Counted from the first letter of the stretch, positions 44,339 through 54,117 are shown. The stretch is DNA of 55,047 bases from Clostridiales bacterium (GCA_012520645.1 JAAYNV010000044.1:1-55047); one strand, 5' to 3'. Translations and numbers: made by a program. The notes: a model not told the origin generated them from the sequence alone.

Positions 44339-45604
44339 ATGCGGCAGTGGCTCTTCGAAAATAAAACATTACAGTGGCTTGGAATTTATGTCATGAACTT
44401 TTTAAAGTGGCTTATGATGGCGACGGTGATCGGTATAATCGGCGGTCTGGTCGGTACGTTATTTCATGAGTGTATCGAGAAGGTCACGGTATTTAGGCAG
44501 GGACATGGCTGGATGATTTATCTGCTTCCGTTTGCGGGGCTGCTTATTGTATTTTTATACCACAGGGCAGAAATACGAAATGATCGTGGAACCAATCTGG
44601 TACTGGATTCGGTACATACAAAGCAGCATGTGCCGTTTCGTATGGCGCCGCTTATTTTTGTCGGTACGGTGCTTACGCATCTGTGCGGTGGCTCTGCCGG
44701 AAGAGAAGGGGCGGCTCTGCAGATTGGTGGAAGCATCGGATCTACGCTTGGCGCTCTGGTGAGATTTGATGAAAAGGACAGGCATGTGCTTGTGATGTGC
44801 GGCATGAGTGCCGTCTTCGCGGCAATGTTTGGGACACCGCTTACGGCGGCGATTTTCAGCATGGAAGTGGTCAGCGTGGGAATCGTTTATTATAGTGCTT
44901 TTGTGCCGTGTATTATTTCGGCTACGGTAGCATACGGGCTGACCAGTTATATGGGCGTCAATGCGACGCGTTATACGATCAATATCGCCTATACGTTGTC
45001 CCCGGTGATCTGCCTGAAGGTTATCGGACTTGCCATGCTTTGTGGACTGGTGGGTATCCTGTTTTGTGTGGCGCTGCATCAGACGGCGCATTTTGCCAAG
45101 GAAAAGCTGCAAAATGACTATGTGCGTGTCTTTGTGGGCGGTGTGCTGATTATCCTTCTGACCCTGTTTGTTGGAAATGATGCTTATAACGGTGCCGGAA
45201 CAGCGATGATACAACGTGCACTGCACGGAGAGGTGCCTCCAACCGCCTTTTTGTGGAAGATTGTCTTTACGGCGATTACGATCGGAACAGGCTATAAGGG
45301 CGGCGAGATTGTGCCGACGTTATTTATTGGTGCCACCTTTGGAAGCTTTGCGGGTCCGCTTTTAGGGATCGATCCTTCTTATGCGGCAGCGCTTTGCATG
45401 GTAGCGATGTTCTGTGCGGTGGTCAACTGTCCGATTGCTTCGGTTCTGCTTGGTCTGGAAATGTTTGGAAGAACAGATATGCTCCTGTTTGCCATTGCCT
45501 GTGGAGTCAGCTATGTTTTTTCCGGTTATTACAGTCTCTACAGCAGTCAGAAGATTTTATATGCCAAGACGAGACCGGAGTACATTAATAAAAAGGCGAA
45601 GTAG
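44339..45604 (+). CDS. ClC family chloride/fluoride channel or antiporter
   Basis: A 421-residue ClC-type membrane protein with about ten hydrophobic segments. The anion-path motif 'GGSAGREGAALQIGGSIGS' carries the gating Glu (GREG), and 'MSAVFAAMFGTPLTAAIFSMEV' and 'VVNCPIASVLLGLEMFG' are typical. It is short for a ClC and its 'GREGA' replaces the common 'GREGP'. Both features recall the fluoride/proton antiporter branch, which is only a possibility. It follows the FtsH-like gene, and GAGAGGAACAGGG lies before its ATG. The likely role is anion export or acid tolerance. Confidence 0.88.
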   Translation: MRQWLFENKTLQWLGIYVMNFLKWLMMATVIGIIGGLVGTLFHECIEKVTVFRQGHGWMIYLLPFAGLLIVFLYHRAEIRNDRGTNLVLDSVHTKQHVPFRMAPLIFVGTVLTHLCGGSAGREGAALQIGGSIGSTLGALVRFDEKDRHVLVMCGMSAVFAAMFGTPLTAAIFSMEVVSVGIVYYSAFVPCIISATVAYGLTSYMGVNATRYTINIAYTLSPVICLKVIGLAMLCGLVGILFCVALHQTAHFAKEKLQNDYVRVFVGGVLIILLTLFVGNDAYNGAGTAMIQRALHGEVPPTAFLWKIVFTAITIGTGYKGGEIVPTLFIGATFGSFAGPLLGIDPSYAAALCMVAMFCAVVNCPIASVLLGLEMFGRTDMLLFAIACGVSYVFSGYYSLYSSQKILYAKTRPEYINKKAK

Positions 45605-45633
45605 TAAAGGGTGAAAATAGTAAAGTTTTCATC

Positions 45634-45662
45634 TTGTACCGAAAAATCTTTTGTGCTATACT
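45634..45662 (+). promoter_or_regulatory. Promoter of carA-carB
   Basis: TTGTAC, a 17-base spacer and TATACT with an extended TGC, 48 bases before carA. No pyrimidine attenuator hairpin fits in the short leader. Confidence 0.75.
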
Positions 45663-45710
45663 AAGTTGATTTAGCAACAGGATATTATAGAGAGGTATAC
45701 AGGTGAGGAT

Positions 45711-46907
45711 ATGAAGGCGTTTTTGATCTTAGAAGACGGCACGGTATTTGAAGGAATTCATATCGGTGCGGACAAGGAAGTAATCAGTGAAATCGTATTT
45801 AACACGTCGATGGCAGGATATCTGGAAGTGCTGACTGACCCATCCTATGCGGGACAGGCAGTGTGCATGACCTATCCGCTGATCGGCAATTACGGTATTT
45901 GTGAGGAGGACATGGAATCCGGTGGTCCTTGGCCGGATGGTTTTATTGTCCGAGAGCTTTCCAGAATTCCCAGCAACTTCCGTTGTGATGAGACGATTCA
46001 GTCATTCTTAGAAAAGCATGGTGTTCCGGGCATCGCAGGCATCGACACCAGAGCGCTTACCAAAATTCTTCGTGAGAAGGGTACCATGAACGGTATGATC
46101 ACCACGAATGAAGTCTTTCAGTTAGATGAGATTATCCCCCGTTTAAAAGCCTATACGACCGGTAAGGTAGTAGAAAAGGTAACCTGTAAAGATAAATATG
46201 AAGTGAAGGGTTCTTCTTCTCTGGAGGAGAATGGTCCGGTTTCCGGCAGTGCACGATTTGACCGGGAGAGTTTTGCCGCAGGGAAGAGAGAAAAACGACC
46301 GACACTTGTGAAAGAATTAAATGGAAAAGGGCTTAGGGTAGCACTTCTCGATCTTGGAACCAAGAAAAATATTGCCCATTCGCTTGCCCTCAGAGGCTGT
46401 GATGTGACGGTTTATCCGGCACTGACAAGCGCAGAGGAAATCTTAAAGGATGCGCCTGACGGCATTATGCTCTCCAATGGACCGGGAGATCCGAAGGAAT
46501 GTACAAGCATCATTTCAGAAATTAAAAAGCTGTATGATTCCGAGGTCCCCATTTTTGCCATCTGTTTAGGACATCAGCTGATGGCGCTTGCCACAGGGGC
46601 AGATACGTTTAAAATGAAATACGGTCACCGCGGCGGAAATCATCCGGTTAAGGATCTGTCTACCGGAAGAGTCTATATTTCCTCGCAGAACCATGGTTAT
46701 GTGGTAGATATGGACAGGCTGGATCCGGCAGTGGCAGAGCCTGCATTTATCAATGTCAATGACGGAACCTGTGAGGGTCTTTCCTATACGGGAAAAAATA
46801 TTTTTACGGTGCAGTATCACCCGGAGGCGTGTGCAGGACCCCAGGATTCCGGATACCTGTTTGAACGTTTTATTGAAATGATGAAGGAGGGAAAGAAAAA
46901 TGCCTAA
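45711..46907 (+). CDS. carA: Carbamoyl-phosphate synthase small (glutaminase) subunit
   Basis: A 398-residue glutaminase subunit that frees ammonia from glutamine for carbamoyl phosphate, used in pyrimidine and arginine synthesis. The N-terminal small domain ('AFLILEDGTVFEG', 'IVFNTSMAGYLEVLTDPSYAGQ') precedes a class I glutaminase with the nucleophile Cys in 'FAICLGHQLMALATGA' and the His-Glu pair in 'VQYHPEACAGPQDS'. A 45-residue variable stretch (about 162-205, 'SSSLEENGPVSG') lies between the domains. It overlaps carB by eight bases. Confidence 0.96.
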   Translation: MKAFLILEDGTVFEGIHIGADKEVISEIVFNTSMAGYLEVLTDPSYAGQAVCMTYPLIGNYGICEEDMESGGPWPDGFIVRELSRIPSNFRCDETIQSFLEKHGVPGIAGIDTRALTKILREKGTMNGMITTNEVFQLDEIIPRLKAYTTGKVVEKVTCKDKYEVKGSSSLEENGPVSGSARFDRESFAAGKREKRPTLVKELNGKGLRVALLDLGTKKNIAHSLALRGCDVTVYPALTSAEEILKDAPDGIMLSNGPGDPKECTSIISEIKKLYDSEVPIFAICLGHQLMALATGADTFKMKYGHRGGNHPVKDLSTGRVYISSQNHGYVVDMDRLDPAVAEPAFINVNDGTCEGLSYTGKNIFTVQYHPEACAGPQDSGYLFERFIEMMKEGKKNA

Positions 46908-49900
46908 GAATCCGAATGTAAAAAGAGTCCTGGTCATCGGTTCCGGTCCGATCGTCATTGGACAGGCAGCAGAATTTGACTATGCGGGAACTCAGGCATG
47001 CCGTTCCCTGAAAGAAGAAGGCATTGAAGTCATTCTGGTTAATTCCAACCCGGCGACTATCATGACGGATAAAAACATTGCGGACAAGGTCTATATTGAG
47101 CCGCTTACGGTACCGGTACTGGAACAGATTATCGAAAAGGAAAAGCCGGACAGCATTCTGCCGACGTTAGGAGGTCAGGCAGGCTTAAATCTCGGTATGG
47201 AATTAGAAGAGTCCGGTTTTTTAAAAGCGCATGGTGTAACACTGCTTGGCACCACGGCAAAGACGATCAAAAAAGCGGAGGATCGTCAGGAATTTAAAGA
47301 TACGATGGAAAAGATCGGAGAGCCGTGTGCGGCATCTCTGGTCGTGGAAAATGTGGAAGACGGTGTGGCATTTACCAATACGATCGGCTATCCGGTCGTA
47401 CTTCGTCCGGCGTATACATTGGGTGGCTCCGGTGGTGGTATTGCACACAATCAGGTAGAACTGGAGGAGATTCTGGAAAACGGTCTGCGCCTTTCCCGTG
47501 TAGGTCAGGTACTTGTGGAGCGCTGTATTGCGGGATGGAAGGAAATTGAATATGAGGTGATGCGTGACAGCGCCGGAAACTGCATTGCTGTTTGTAATAT
47601 GGAAAACATCGATCCGGTAGGTGTTCATACCGGAGACAGTATCGTTGTGGCACCGTCCCAGACCTTAAGCGATAAAGAATATCAGATGCTTCGAAGCTCT
47701 GCGTTAAATATCATCGATGAGCTGCAGATTACCGGAGGCTGCAATGTGCAGTTTGCCCTGCATCCGACCAGCTTTGAATACTGTGTCATCGAGGTAAATC
47801 CGCGTGTCAGCCGTTCCTCGGCACTGGCATCCAAGGCGACAGGGTATCCGATTGCAAAGGTGGCAGCCAAGATCGCACTGGGTTATACATTGGATGAGAT
47901 CAAGAATGCGATTACTGGAAAGACCTATGCCAGCTTTGAGCCGACACTGGATTACTGTGTCGTAAAGCTGCCGCGTCTTCCGTTTGATAAATTCATTACA
48001 GCCAAGAGAACGCTGACCACCCAGATGAAGGCGACCGGAGAGGTCATGAGTATCTGCAATAACTTCGAAGGGGCTTTGATGAAGGCCATCCGTTCTCTGG
48101 AGCAGCATGTGGACTGTCTGCTTAGCTATGATTTCTCGGAGCTTTCTTTGGAGGAATTGAAGGAAAGACTGAAAATTGTGGATGACCAGAGAATTTATGT
48201 GATTGCAGAAGCACTCCGAAAGGGTATGGATTACGATACGATTCATGAGATTACCATGATCGATCACTGGTTCATTGATAAGATTGCGATTCTGGTGGAG
48301 ATGGAGCAGGCATTGCAGAGAGGTCCGCTTACCGTGGAATTGTTAAAGGAAGCAAAACGCATTGAATTTCCGGACAATGTCATTGCCAGACTGACCGGAA
48401 AAACCGAAGAAGAAATCAAGAAGATGCGCTACGACAATGGCATTGTGGCGGCATATAAAATGGTGGATACCTGTGCAGCGGAATTTGAGGCGAGCACACC
48501 GTATTATTATTCGGTCTACGGAAGTGAGAATGAAGCAGTGGAGACCAGACCGGAGAAAAAGGTACTGGTGCTTGGTTCCGGTCCGATCCGTATCGGTCAG
48601 GGTATCGAATTTGACTATTGTTCGGTACATGCCACATGGGCATTTTCCAAGGCAGGCTATGAGACGGTCATTATCAACAATAACCCGGAGACGGTCAGCA
48701 CGGACTTTGACATTGCGGACAAGCTGTACTTTGAGCCGCTCACACCGGAGGATGTGGAAAGCATCGTCAATATCGAGAAGCCGGACGGCGCAGTCGTACA
48801 GTTTGGCGGGCAGACAGCGATCAAGCTGACCGAGAGCCTGATGAAGATGGGTGTTCCGATCTTAGGCACAAAAGCAGAGGATGTGGATGCCGCAGAAGAC
48901 CGGGAGTTATTCGACAAGATTCTGGAAGAAACGGAGATTCCGCGTGCCGCAGGAGGTACAGTCTATACGGCGGAAGAAGCCAAGGAGGTAGCAAACCGTC
49001 TGGGCTATCCGGTTTTAGTCAGACCGTCTTATGTACTGGGCGGACAGGGGATGCAGATTGCGATTTCCGATGCGGAAATTGAAGAATTTATGGCGATCAT
49101 CAACCGGATTGTGCAGGATCATCCGATTCTGGTGGATAAATATCTGCAGGGAAAGGAAATCGAGGTCGATGCGGTATGCGACGGCACCGATATCCTCATT
49201 CCGGGCATTATGGAGCATATCGAGCGTACCGGTGTACATTCGGGTGACAGTATCTCCGTCTATCCGGCACATACGATCGATCAGAAGGTGAAGGAAAAGA
49301 TTGCGGAATATACGAGAAGGCTGGCGAAGGCTCTGCATGTCAAGGGTCTTATCAATATTCAGTTTATCGCAATCGGTGAGGATGTGTATGTAATTGAGGT
49401 CAATCCACGCTCCTCAAGAACCGTGCCGTATATCAGTAAAGTAACAGGAATTCCGATTGTGGATCTGGCAACAGAGGTTATTATCGGAAAGACGATCAAA
49501 GAACTGGGTTATGAGCCGGGATTGCAGAAGGAAGCCGATTATTATGCGATTAAGATGCCGGTATTTTCATTCGAGAAGATCCGGGGAGCGGAAATCAGTC
49601 TCGGACCGGAAATGAAGTCCACCGGAGAGTGCCTCGGCATTGCCAAGGACTTCAATGAGGCACTGTATAAGGCGTTCCTTGGAGCCGGTGTCAATCTGCC
49701 GAAGCACAAACAGATGATCATTACGGTTAAGGATGCGGATAAGGGTGAGGCAATCGAGATCGGCAGACGCTTTGAAAAGCTTGGTTATAAGATTTATGCT
49801 ACCCGAAGTACGGCAAATGCCCTGAAAGAGGCCGGTGTGAATGCACGTAAGGTCAACAAAATTCAGCAGGAGTCTCCGACGGTGATGGATCTGCTGTTAG

Positions 49901-50100
49901 GACATAAGATTGATCTCGTGATTGATACACCGACCCAGGGGCGCGATAAATCCAGAGATGGATTTTTGATTCGCCGTACGGCGATTGAAACAGGTGTCAA
50001 CTGCCTGACCAGTCTGGACACGGCAAGAGCCCTTGTGACCAGTCTGGAAAACGCACAGAAAAAGGAACTTACCCTGATCGATATTGCATCCATCGACTAA
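46900..50100 (+). CDS. carB: Carbamoyl-phosphate synthase large subunit
   Basis: A 1066-residue ATP-grasp enzyme with two homologous halves: the first (about 1-400) 'SGPIVIGQAAEFDYAGTQACRSLKEEG' and 'LRPAYTLGGSGGGIAHN', the second (about 550-930) 'SGPIRIGQGIEFDYCSVHATWAFSKAG' and 'RPSYVLGGQGMQIAI'. A C-terminal MGS-like allosteric domain ('FEKLGYKIYATRSTANALKEAGVNARKV', 'IDTPTQGRDKSRDGFLIRRTAIE') follows. It joins bicarbonate, ammonia and two ATP to make carbamoyl phosphate. It is translated together with carA. The length is normal. Confidence 0.97.
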   Translation: MPKNPNVKRVLVIGSGPIVIGQAAEFDYAGTQACRSLKEEGIEVILVNSNPATIMTDKNIADKVYIEPLTVPVLEQIIEKEKPDSILPTLGGQAGLNLGMELEESGFLKAHGVTLLGTTAKTIKKAEDRQEFKDTMEKIGEPCAASLVVENVEDGVAFTNTIGYPVVLRPAYTLGGSGGGIAHNQVELEEILENGLRLSRVGQVLVERCIAGWKEIEYEVMRDSAGNCIAVCNMENIDPVGVHTGDSIVVAPSQTLSDKEYQMLRSSALNIIDELQITGGCNVQFALHPTSFEYCVIEVNPRVSRSSALASKATGYPIAKVAAKIALGYTLDEIKNAITGKTYASFEPTLDYCVVKLPRLPFDKFITAKRTLTTQMKATGEVMSICNNFEGALMKAIRSLEQHVDCLLSYDFSELSLEELKERLKIVDDQRIYVIAEALRKGMDYDTIHEITMIDHWFIDKIAILVEMEQALQRGPLTVELLKEAKRIEFPDNVIARLTGKTEEEIKKMRYDNGIVAAYKMVDTCAAEFEASTPYYYSVYGSENEAVETRPEKKVLVLGSGPIRIGQGIEFDYCSVHATWAFSKAGYETVIINNNPETVSTDFDIADKLYFEPLTPEDVESIVNIEKPDGAVVQFGGQTAIKLTESLMKMGVPILGTKAEDVDAAEDRELFDKILEETEIPRAAGGTVYTAEEAKEVANRLGYPVLVRPSYVLGGQGMQIAISDAEIEEFMAIINRIVQDHPILVDKYLQGKEIEVDAVCDGTDILIPGIMEHIERTGVHSGDSISVYPAHTIDQKVKEKIAEYTRRLAKALHVKGLINIQFIAIGEDVYVIEVNPRSSRTVPYISKVTGIPIVDLATEVIIGKTIKELGYEPGLQKEADYYAIKMPVFSFEKIRGAEISLGPEMKSTGECLGIAKDFNEALYKAFLGAGVNLPKHKQMIITVKDADKGEAIEIGRRFEKLGYKIYATRSTANALKEAGVNARKVNKIQQESPTVMDLLLGHKIDLVIDTPTQGRDKSRDGFLIRRTAIETGVNCLTSLDTARALVTSLENAQKKELTLIDIASID

Positions 50101-50159
50101 ACAGAATGCCGGCAGCAATGGATCGGGACAGAGCGGAAAAAGAAATGAAAAGCAGATGA

Positions 50160-50186
50160 AGCCGGAATCGGAACAGGATTCCGGCT
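50160..50186 (+). terminator. Terminator-like hairpin after carB
   Basis: AGCCGGAATC and GATTCCGGCT form a perfect 10-bp stem with a seven-base loop, followed by GGTTTGTG. The T-run is weak. Confidence 0.65.
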
Positions 50187-50279
50187 GGTTTGTGTAAAGG
50201 GGAATAGATTGTGCTGCAAAATGGAGGGGATTTCGTTTGGGTATCATTCGCGCGTCAGGCAAAAAGCGGGGGACAGGAT

Positions 50280-50957
50280 ATGGAACAGCAGGAAAATAAG
50301 GAAAAAAAAGAAAAAAAGGGAAACGCTGAAAATTATCAGAAAAAGCTTGAAAGGATCCTTCTGCAGTTAGAGAAGAAGGGGGAAGTTCCTTCGCTTCTTC
50401 TGCACAGCTGCTGTGCACCCTGCAGCAGCTATGTGTTGGAATATCTGCATCATTATTTTCGGATTACCGTATTTTATTATAATCCGAATATCACAAAGCA
50501 GGAGGAATATGCAAAGCGGGCAGCAGAGCAGATTCGTTTTGTCCGGGAACTGAACCGAAAGGAAGAAGGGTATCCGATCGAGGTAGTGGAGGGCAGCTAT
50601 GAGCCGCAGCGTTTTCTTCATATTTCAAAAGGAATGGAGCAATGTCCGGAGGGAGGCGAGCGGTGTTTTGCCTGCTATGCACTCCGGCTGGGAGAAACGG
50701 CAAAACAGGCGGCAGAGAGAAAAGCAGATTATTTTACCACAACGCTTACGATCAGTCCGCTCAAAAATGCGGTAAAGCTAAATGAGATTGGAATGAATCT
50801 GGCAGAGCAGTTTGGCGTCAGGTGGCTTCCGTCGGACTTTAAGAAGAAAAATGGCTATAAGCGTTCGATTGAGCTTTCGGCAGAATACGGTCTTTACAGA
50901 CAGAATTACTGCGGTTGTGTTTTTTCAAAGAGGGAGAACTTGACAGAAATTGGATAA
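50280..50957 (+). CDS. queH: Epoxyqueuosine reductase QueH
   Basis: A 225-residue QueH (DUF208) protein that makes queuosine from epoxyqueuosine in tRNA, the non-B12 alternative to QueG. The cysteine motifs are 'LLLHSCCAPCSSYVLEYL', 'GERCFACYALRL' and 'NYCGCVFSKREN', which hold the iron-sulfur cluster and iron. The start at 50280 is preferred because it gives the usual length and follows a GGGGGA-type site. A GTG at 50211, with AAAGGGG before it, would add 23 residues. It lies between carB and argS, has no evident partner, and ends just before the argS promoter. Confidence 0.92.
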   Translation: MEQQENKEKKEKKGNAENYQKKLERILLQLEKKGEVPSLLLHSCCAPCSSYVLEYLHHYFRITVFYYNPNITKQEEYAKRAAEQIRFVRELNRKEEGYPIEVVEGSYEPQRFLHISKGMEQCPEGGERCFACYALRLGETAKQAAERKADYFTTTLTISPLKNAVKLNEIGMNLAEQFGVRWLPSDFKKKNGYKRSIELSAEYGLYRQNYCGCVFSKRENLTEIG

Positions 50958-50969
50958 TCCATGTAGTAT
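50940..50969 (+). promoter_or_regulatory. Probable promoter of argS
   Basis: TTGACA, an 18-base spacer and TAGTAT overlap the last codons of queH and lie 57 bases before argS. No T-box leader is present in this short gap. Confidence 0.55.
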
Positions 50970-51025
50970 AAAGAATAGACTGCTTAAGGAAAGAGAAAGA
51001 GTGAAATAAAAAACGGAGGGTAACC

Positions 51026-52804
51026 ATGAAAAAGATATTGGATATGATTTCAGAAGAAGTCATGCGGGCATTTGAGGAAGCAGGATATGAGGCGGCGCTG
51101 GGAAAGGTGACGCTTTCCAATAGACCGGATCTTTGTGAATATCAGTGTAACGGTGCCATGGCAGGAGCCAAAAAGTATCATAAGGCACCGCTTATGATTG
51201 CGCAGGATGTAGCAGCAAAATTATCAGACAGCAGGGTATTTGAAATGGCGGATGCCGTAGCTCCGGGATTTTTGAACCTGAAGGTAAAGAACGCATTTAT
51301 CAAAGAATATCTTTGTGGAATGGCGAATGATAAAAAGTTCGGTCTTAAGGAGCCGAAGAAAAAGACGATTATTGTGGATTATGGCGGACCGAATGTGGCA
51401 AAGCCGCTCCATGTGGGACATCTGCGTTCTGCGGTTATCGGTGAGAGCGTGAAACGTATTGAGCGGTATGCGGGACATAAGGTAATCGGAGATATTCATC
51501 TGGGAGACTGGGGGCTTCAGATGGGTCTGATTATTTATGAGCTGCAGCTGCGTAAGCCGGAACTGCCGTATTATGATGAAAGCTTTGAAGGGGAATATCC
51601 GAAGGAGGCACCGTTTACGATTTCCGAGTTGGAGGAAATTTACCCGACAGCCAGTGGAAAATCCAAAGAGGACCCGGCATACAAGGAAAGGGCTATGGAG
51701 GCAACCTTCAAGCTACAGAGCGGTGTAAGAGGTTACCGTGCCCTGTGGCAGCATATTATTGACGTATCCGTAGCAGACTTAAAGCGGAATTACCGGAATT
51801 TGAGCGTGGAATTTGACCTGTGGAAGGGAGAAAGTGATGTTCACGATCTGATTCCTGATATGGTGGCTTATATGAAGGAAGCGGGGTATGCCCACGAAAG
51901 TGAGGGGGCGCTTGTCGTAGATGTCAAGGAAGAGACAGACACTAAGGAAATTCCGCCTTGTATGATCTTAAAGTCAGATGGAGCGGCTCTTTATAATACA
52001 ACAGATCTTGCAACGATCATGGATCGTGTGGCACAGTACCAGCCGGACGAGTTAATTTATCTGACGGATAAGAGACAGGATCTCTATTTTGAGCAGGTAT
52101 TCCGCTGTGCACGCAAGACAAAGCTTGTAAAAGAGGATATGGAACTGGTTCATATCGGTTTCGGTACGATGAACGGAAAGGACGGAAAGCCGTATAAGAC
52201 CCGTCAGGGCGGTGTGCCGAGGCTGGAAAATCTCATTGCGGAAATCAATGAGGAGATGCTGCGTAAGATCAAGGAAAACAGTGCGGCAAAAAATTATGAA
52301 ATCGATGAAAAGGAAGCGGAGGAAACGGCCAAAATTGTTGCACTTGCCGCCATTAAATACGGCGATTTGTCCAATCAGGCATCCAAGGATTATATCTTTG
52401 ATATTGACCGTTTCACATCCTTTGAGGGAGATACCGGTCCGTATATTCTCTATACGATCGTGCGTATCAAGTCCATTTTGAATAAGTATAAGGAAAACGG
52501 AGGTAACCTGTCGCAGGTATCCATTCAGAATGCGTGCAATGATGCAGAGAAGGCTCTGATGTTAGAGCTGACAAAATTCAATGCTATGATGGAAGCAGCA
52601 TGTGAAGAAATTGCGCCGCATAAGATCTGTGCTTATATTTACGATCTGGCAAACGAGTTTAACCGTTTTTATCACGAGACGAAAATTCTGTCGGAAGAGG
52701 ATGAGGAGAAGAAGGCAGGATTTATCGCACTCCTTGTGCTGACCAGAGATATACTGGAAACCTGTATTGATCTGCTGGGCTTTTCTGCGCCGGAGAGAAT
52801 GTAA
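51026..52804 (+). CDS. argS: Arginyl-tRNA synthetase
   Basis: A 592-residue class I aminoacyl-tRNA synthetase that attaches arginine to its tRNA. The N-terminal additional domain ('LSNRPDLCEYQCNGAMAGAKKYHKAP') recognises the tRNA D-loop. The HIGH-type motif is 'PLHVGHLRSAVIGE' (near residues 129-142). The KMSKS region is replaced, as in many arginine enzymes, by 'NGKDGKPYKTRQGG'. A C-terminal helical anticodon-binding domain ('NEFNRFYHETKIL') follows. Strong ribosome site GGAGGGTAACC. Confidence 0.96.
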   Translation: MKKILDMISEEVMRAFEEAGYEAALGKVTLSNRPDLCEYQCNGAMAGAKKYHKAPLMIAQDVAAKLSDSRVFEMADAVAPGFLNLKVKNAFIKEYLCGMANDKKFGLKEPKKKTIIVDYGGPNVAKPLHVGHLRSAVIGESVKRIERYAGHKVIGDIHLGDWGLQMGLIIYELQLRKPELPYYDESFEGEYPKEAPFTISELEEIYPTASGKSKEDPAYKERAMEATFKLQSGVRGYRALWQHIIDVSVADLKRNYRNLSVEFDLWKGESDVHDLIPDMVAYMKEAGYAHESEGALVVDVKEETDTKEIPPCMILKSDGAALYNTTDLATIMDRVAQYQPDELIYLTDKRQDLYFEQVFRCARKTKLVKEDMELVHIGFGTMNGKDGKPYKTRQGGVPRLENLIAEINEEMLRKIKENSAAKNYEIDEKEAEETAKIVALAAIKYGDLSNQASKDYIFDIDRFTSFEGDTGPYILYTIVRIKSILNKYKENGGNLSQVSIQNACNDAEKALMLELTKFNAMMEAACEEIAPHKICAYIYDLANEFNRFYHETKILSEEDEEKKAGFIALLVLTRDILETCIDLLGFSAPERM

Positions 52805-52848
52805 TTTTCACATTTTTCGAAATTTTAAAAATATTTGTAGAAAAATGC

Positions 52849-52878
52849 TTGACAAGCAGCCCGCTTTCGTTATATACT
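52849..52878 (+). promoter_or_regulatory. Promoter of the tRNA-Val/tRNA-Met pair
   Basis: TTGACA, an 18-base spacer and TATACT lie 48 bases before tRNA-Val. The -35 matches consensus fully. Confidence 0.8.
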
Positions 52879-52925
52879 AGCAAAGCGGGTTGCGGATGAG
52901 ATAAGCCGCAACAAGTAAAAAATGT

Positions 52926-52998
52926 GGGATCTTAGCTCAGCTGGGAGAGCATCTGCCTTACAAGCAGAGGGTCATAGGTTCGAGCCCTATAGGTCCCA
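52926..52998 (+). tRNA. tRNA-Val (anticodon TAC)
   Basis: A 73-base cloverleaf: acceptor GGGATCT/AGGTCCC (one G-U), anticodon stem TCTGC/GCAGA with loop CTTACAA (TAC), T arm with TTCGAGC loop, discriminator A, no encoded CCA. Confidence 0.96.
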
Positions 52999-53010
52999 TA
53001 CATACCAAAT

Positions 53011-53084
53011 GGCGAGATAGCTCAGTTGGCTAGAGCATACGGTTCATACCCGTAGTGTCGAGGGTTCGAATCCCCCTCTCGCTA
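53011..53084 (+). tRNA. tRNA-Met (anticodon CAT)
   Basis: A 74-base cloverleaf: acceptor GGCGAGA/TCTCGCT (G-U at the end pair), anticodon stem TACGG/CCGTA with loop TTCATAC (CAT), T arm GAGGG-TTCGAAT-CCCCC, discriminator A. The elongator form is likely. A CAT-anticodon tRNA read as Ile after lysidine modification cannot be excluded. Confidence 0.93.
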
Positions 53085-53092
53085 CTTCGTTT

Positions 53093-53127
53093 AACCTTGT
53101 AAAACCAATGGTTTTGCAAGGTTTTTT
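53093..53127 (+). terminator. Rho-independent terminator of the tRNA operon
   Basis: AACCTTGTAAAACC pairs with GGTTTTGCAAGGTT (14 bp, one G-U), a three-base loop and a run of six T. Confidence 0.92.
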
Positions 53128-53220
53128 GCTATAAAATCAGAAAGAACCTAAAGAATTACTACTTGTGATTTTCTAAGGATACAATGATCAAGGCTATAAG
53201 AGAAAGGAGAGGATAGTTTT

Positions 53221-54111
53221 ATGAAGAAAAAAATGATTATTGCACTGATTGGTAGTGTTGTTTTTTTATCAGGAGGAATCTATATAGTAGCTCAAAAGAC
53301 TGCTGAAGAACCTGTACCGACTGACCTGATCAGTACTTCCCAGGTATCGGATCCGGCGGACAATACCGTCCTGGAGGATGAGACAACATCCTTTGACATC
53401 CAGGAAGCGGCAGAAAAAGAGGAAGAAAAGGCAAACGGCACCGGTGAGGACGCTGCCATTGAAAATGAATATGACCAGGCTTACCAGGACCAGTTAAACG
53501 AGGAGGCCGGAGAAACGGAAGTTTCGGAAGAAACGGAGACGGATGATAAGGCCGGGGAGAATATCAAGACCATGTATGTGACGGCAAAGGTCAATGTCCG
53601 GGAGCAGCCTTCCACAAACGCAGTACGGCTGGGCGAACTGAAGCGGGGCGATACGGTGGATGTGGCTTCCATCCGGGATAACTGGGCTTCCATCGTCTTT
53701 GACAACCAGGTGGGCTATGTATCCGCAGATTATCTGTCCGATACCATGCCTGCGGAACAGTCTTCCGGTACCGCACAGGGCAAGGAAAGCTCCGGTTCCG
53801 GCAGCGGAAAGAATACCGGATCCGGCAGTACGGGCAAGACCCAGGATCAGGCACAGTCTTCCGGCAAGTCCGATGTACTGGTGGACACCTCGACCAACGC
53901 AGGGCAGGATACCACCGGAAATACGGGGGCTGGTGTAGCTGGCTTGACTCCGGAACAGCAGGCATATCTGGATTCCATCGGTGCAACGACGGGAGTGGAT
54001 ATGTCGGATACCGCGGGAGAGAACAGCCATGTGGGTTATGTTGATCCAAATGGATTCGAGAACTGGTGCGCTGAAAACGGGATTGACCCGGATTCGATCA
54101 CTGTTCATTAA
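53221..54111 (+). CDS. Secreted SH3b-domain protein
   Basis: A 296-residue exported protein. The signal or anchor segment 'MKKKMIIALIGSVVFLSGGIYIV' is followed by a long acidic linker (about 30-115). A bacterial SH3 domain (about 117-172: 'MYVTAKVNVREQPSTNAVRLGELKRGDTVDVASI', 'GYVSADYLSD') probably binds cell-wall peptide. A Ser/Gly/Thr/Gln-rich low-complexity region and the C-terminal 'DPNGFENWCAENGIDPDSITVH' follow. No LPxTG sorting motif is seen. The G+C-richer low-complexity codons differ from the core genes upstream, and the gene lies just past the tRNA pair, which suggests acquired DNA. A ribosome site AAAGGAGAGG precedes it. Confidence 0.85.
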   Translation: MKKKMIIALIGSVVFLSGGIYIVAQKTAEEPVPTDLISTSQVSDPADNTVLEDETTSFDIQEAAEKEEEKANGTGEDAAIENEYDQAYQDQLNEEAGETEVSEETETDDKAGENIKTMYVTAKVNVREQPSTNAVRLGELKRGDTVDVASIRDNWASIVFDNQVGYVSADYLSDTMPAEQSSGTAQGKESSGSGSGKNTGSGSTGKTQDQAQSSGKSDVLVDTSTNAGQDTTGNTGAGVAGLTPEQQAYLDSIGATTGVDMSDTAGENSHVGYVDPNGFENWCAENGIDPDSITVH

Positions 54112-54117
54112 AGGAGA

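Noticed and set aside
45605..45710. A pyrimidine attenuator before carA
   Set aside because: The leader is about 45 bases with no terminator/antiterminator hairpins.
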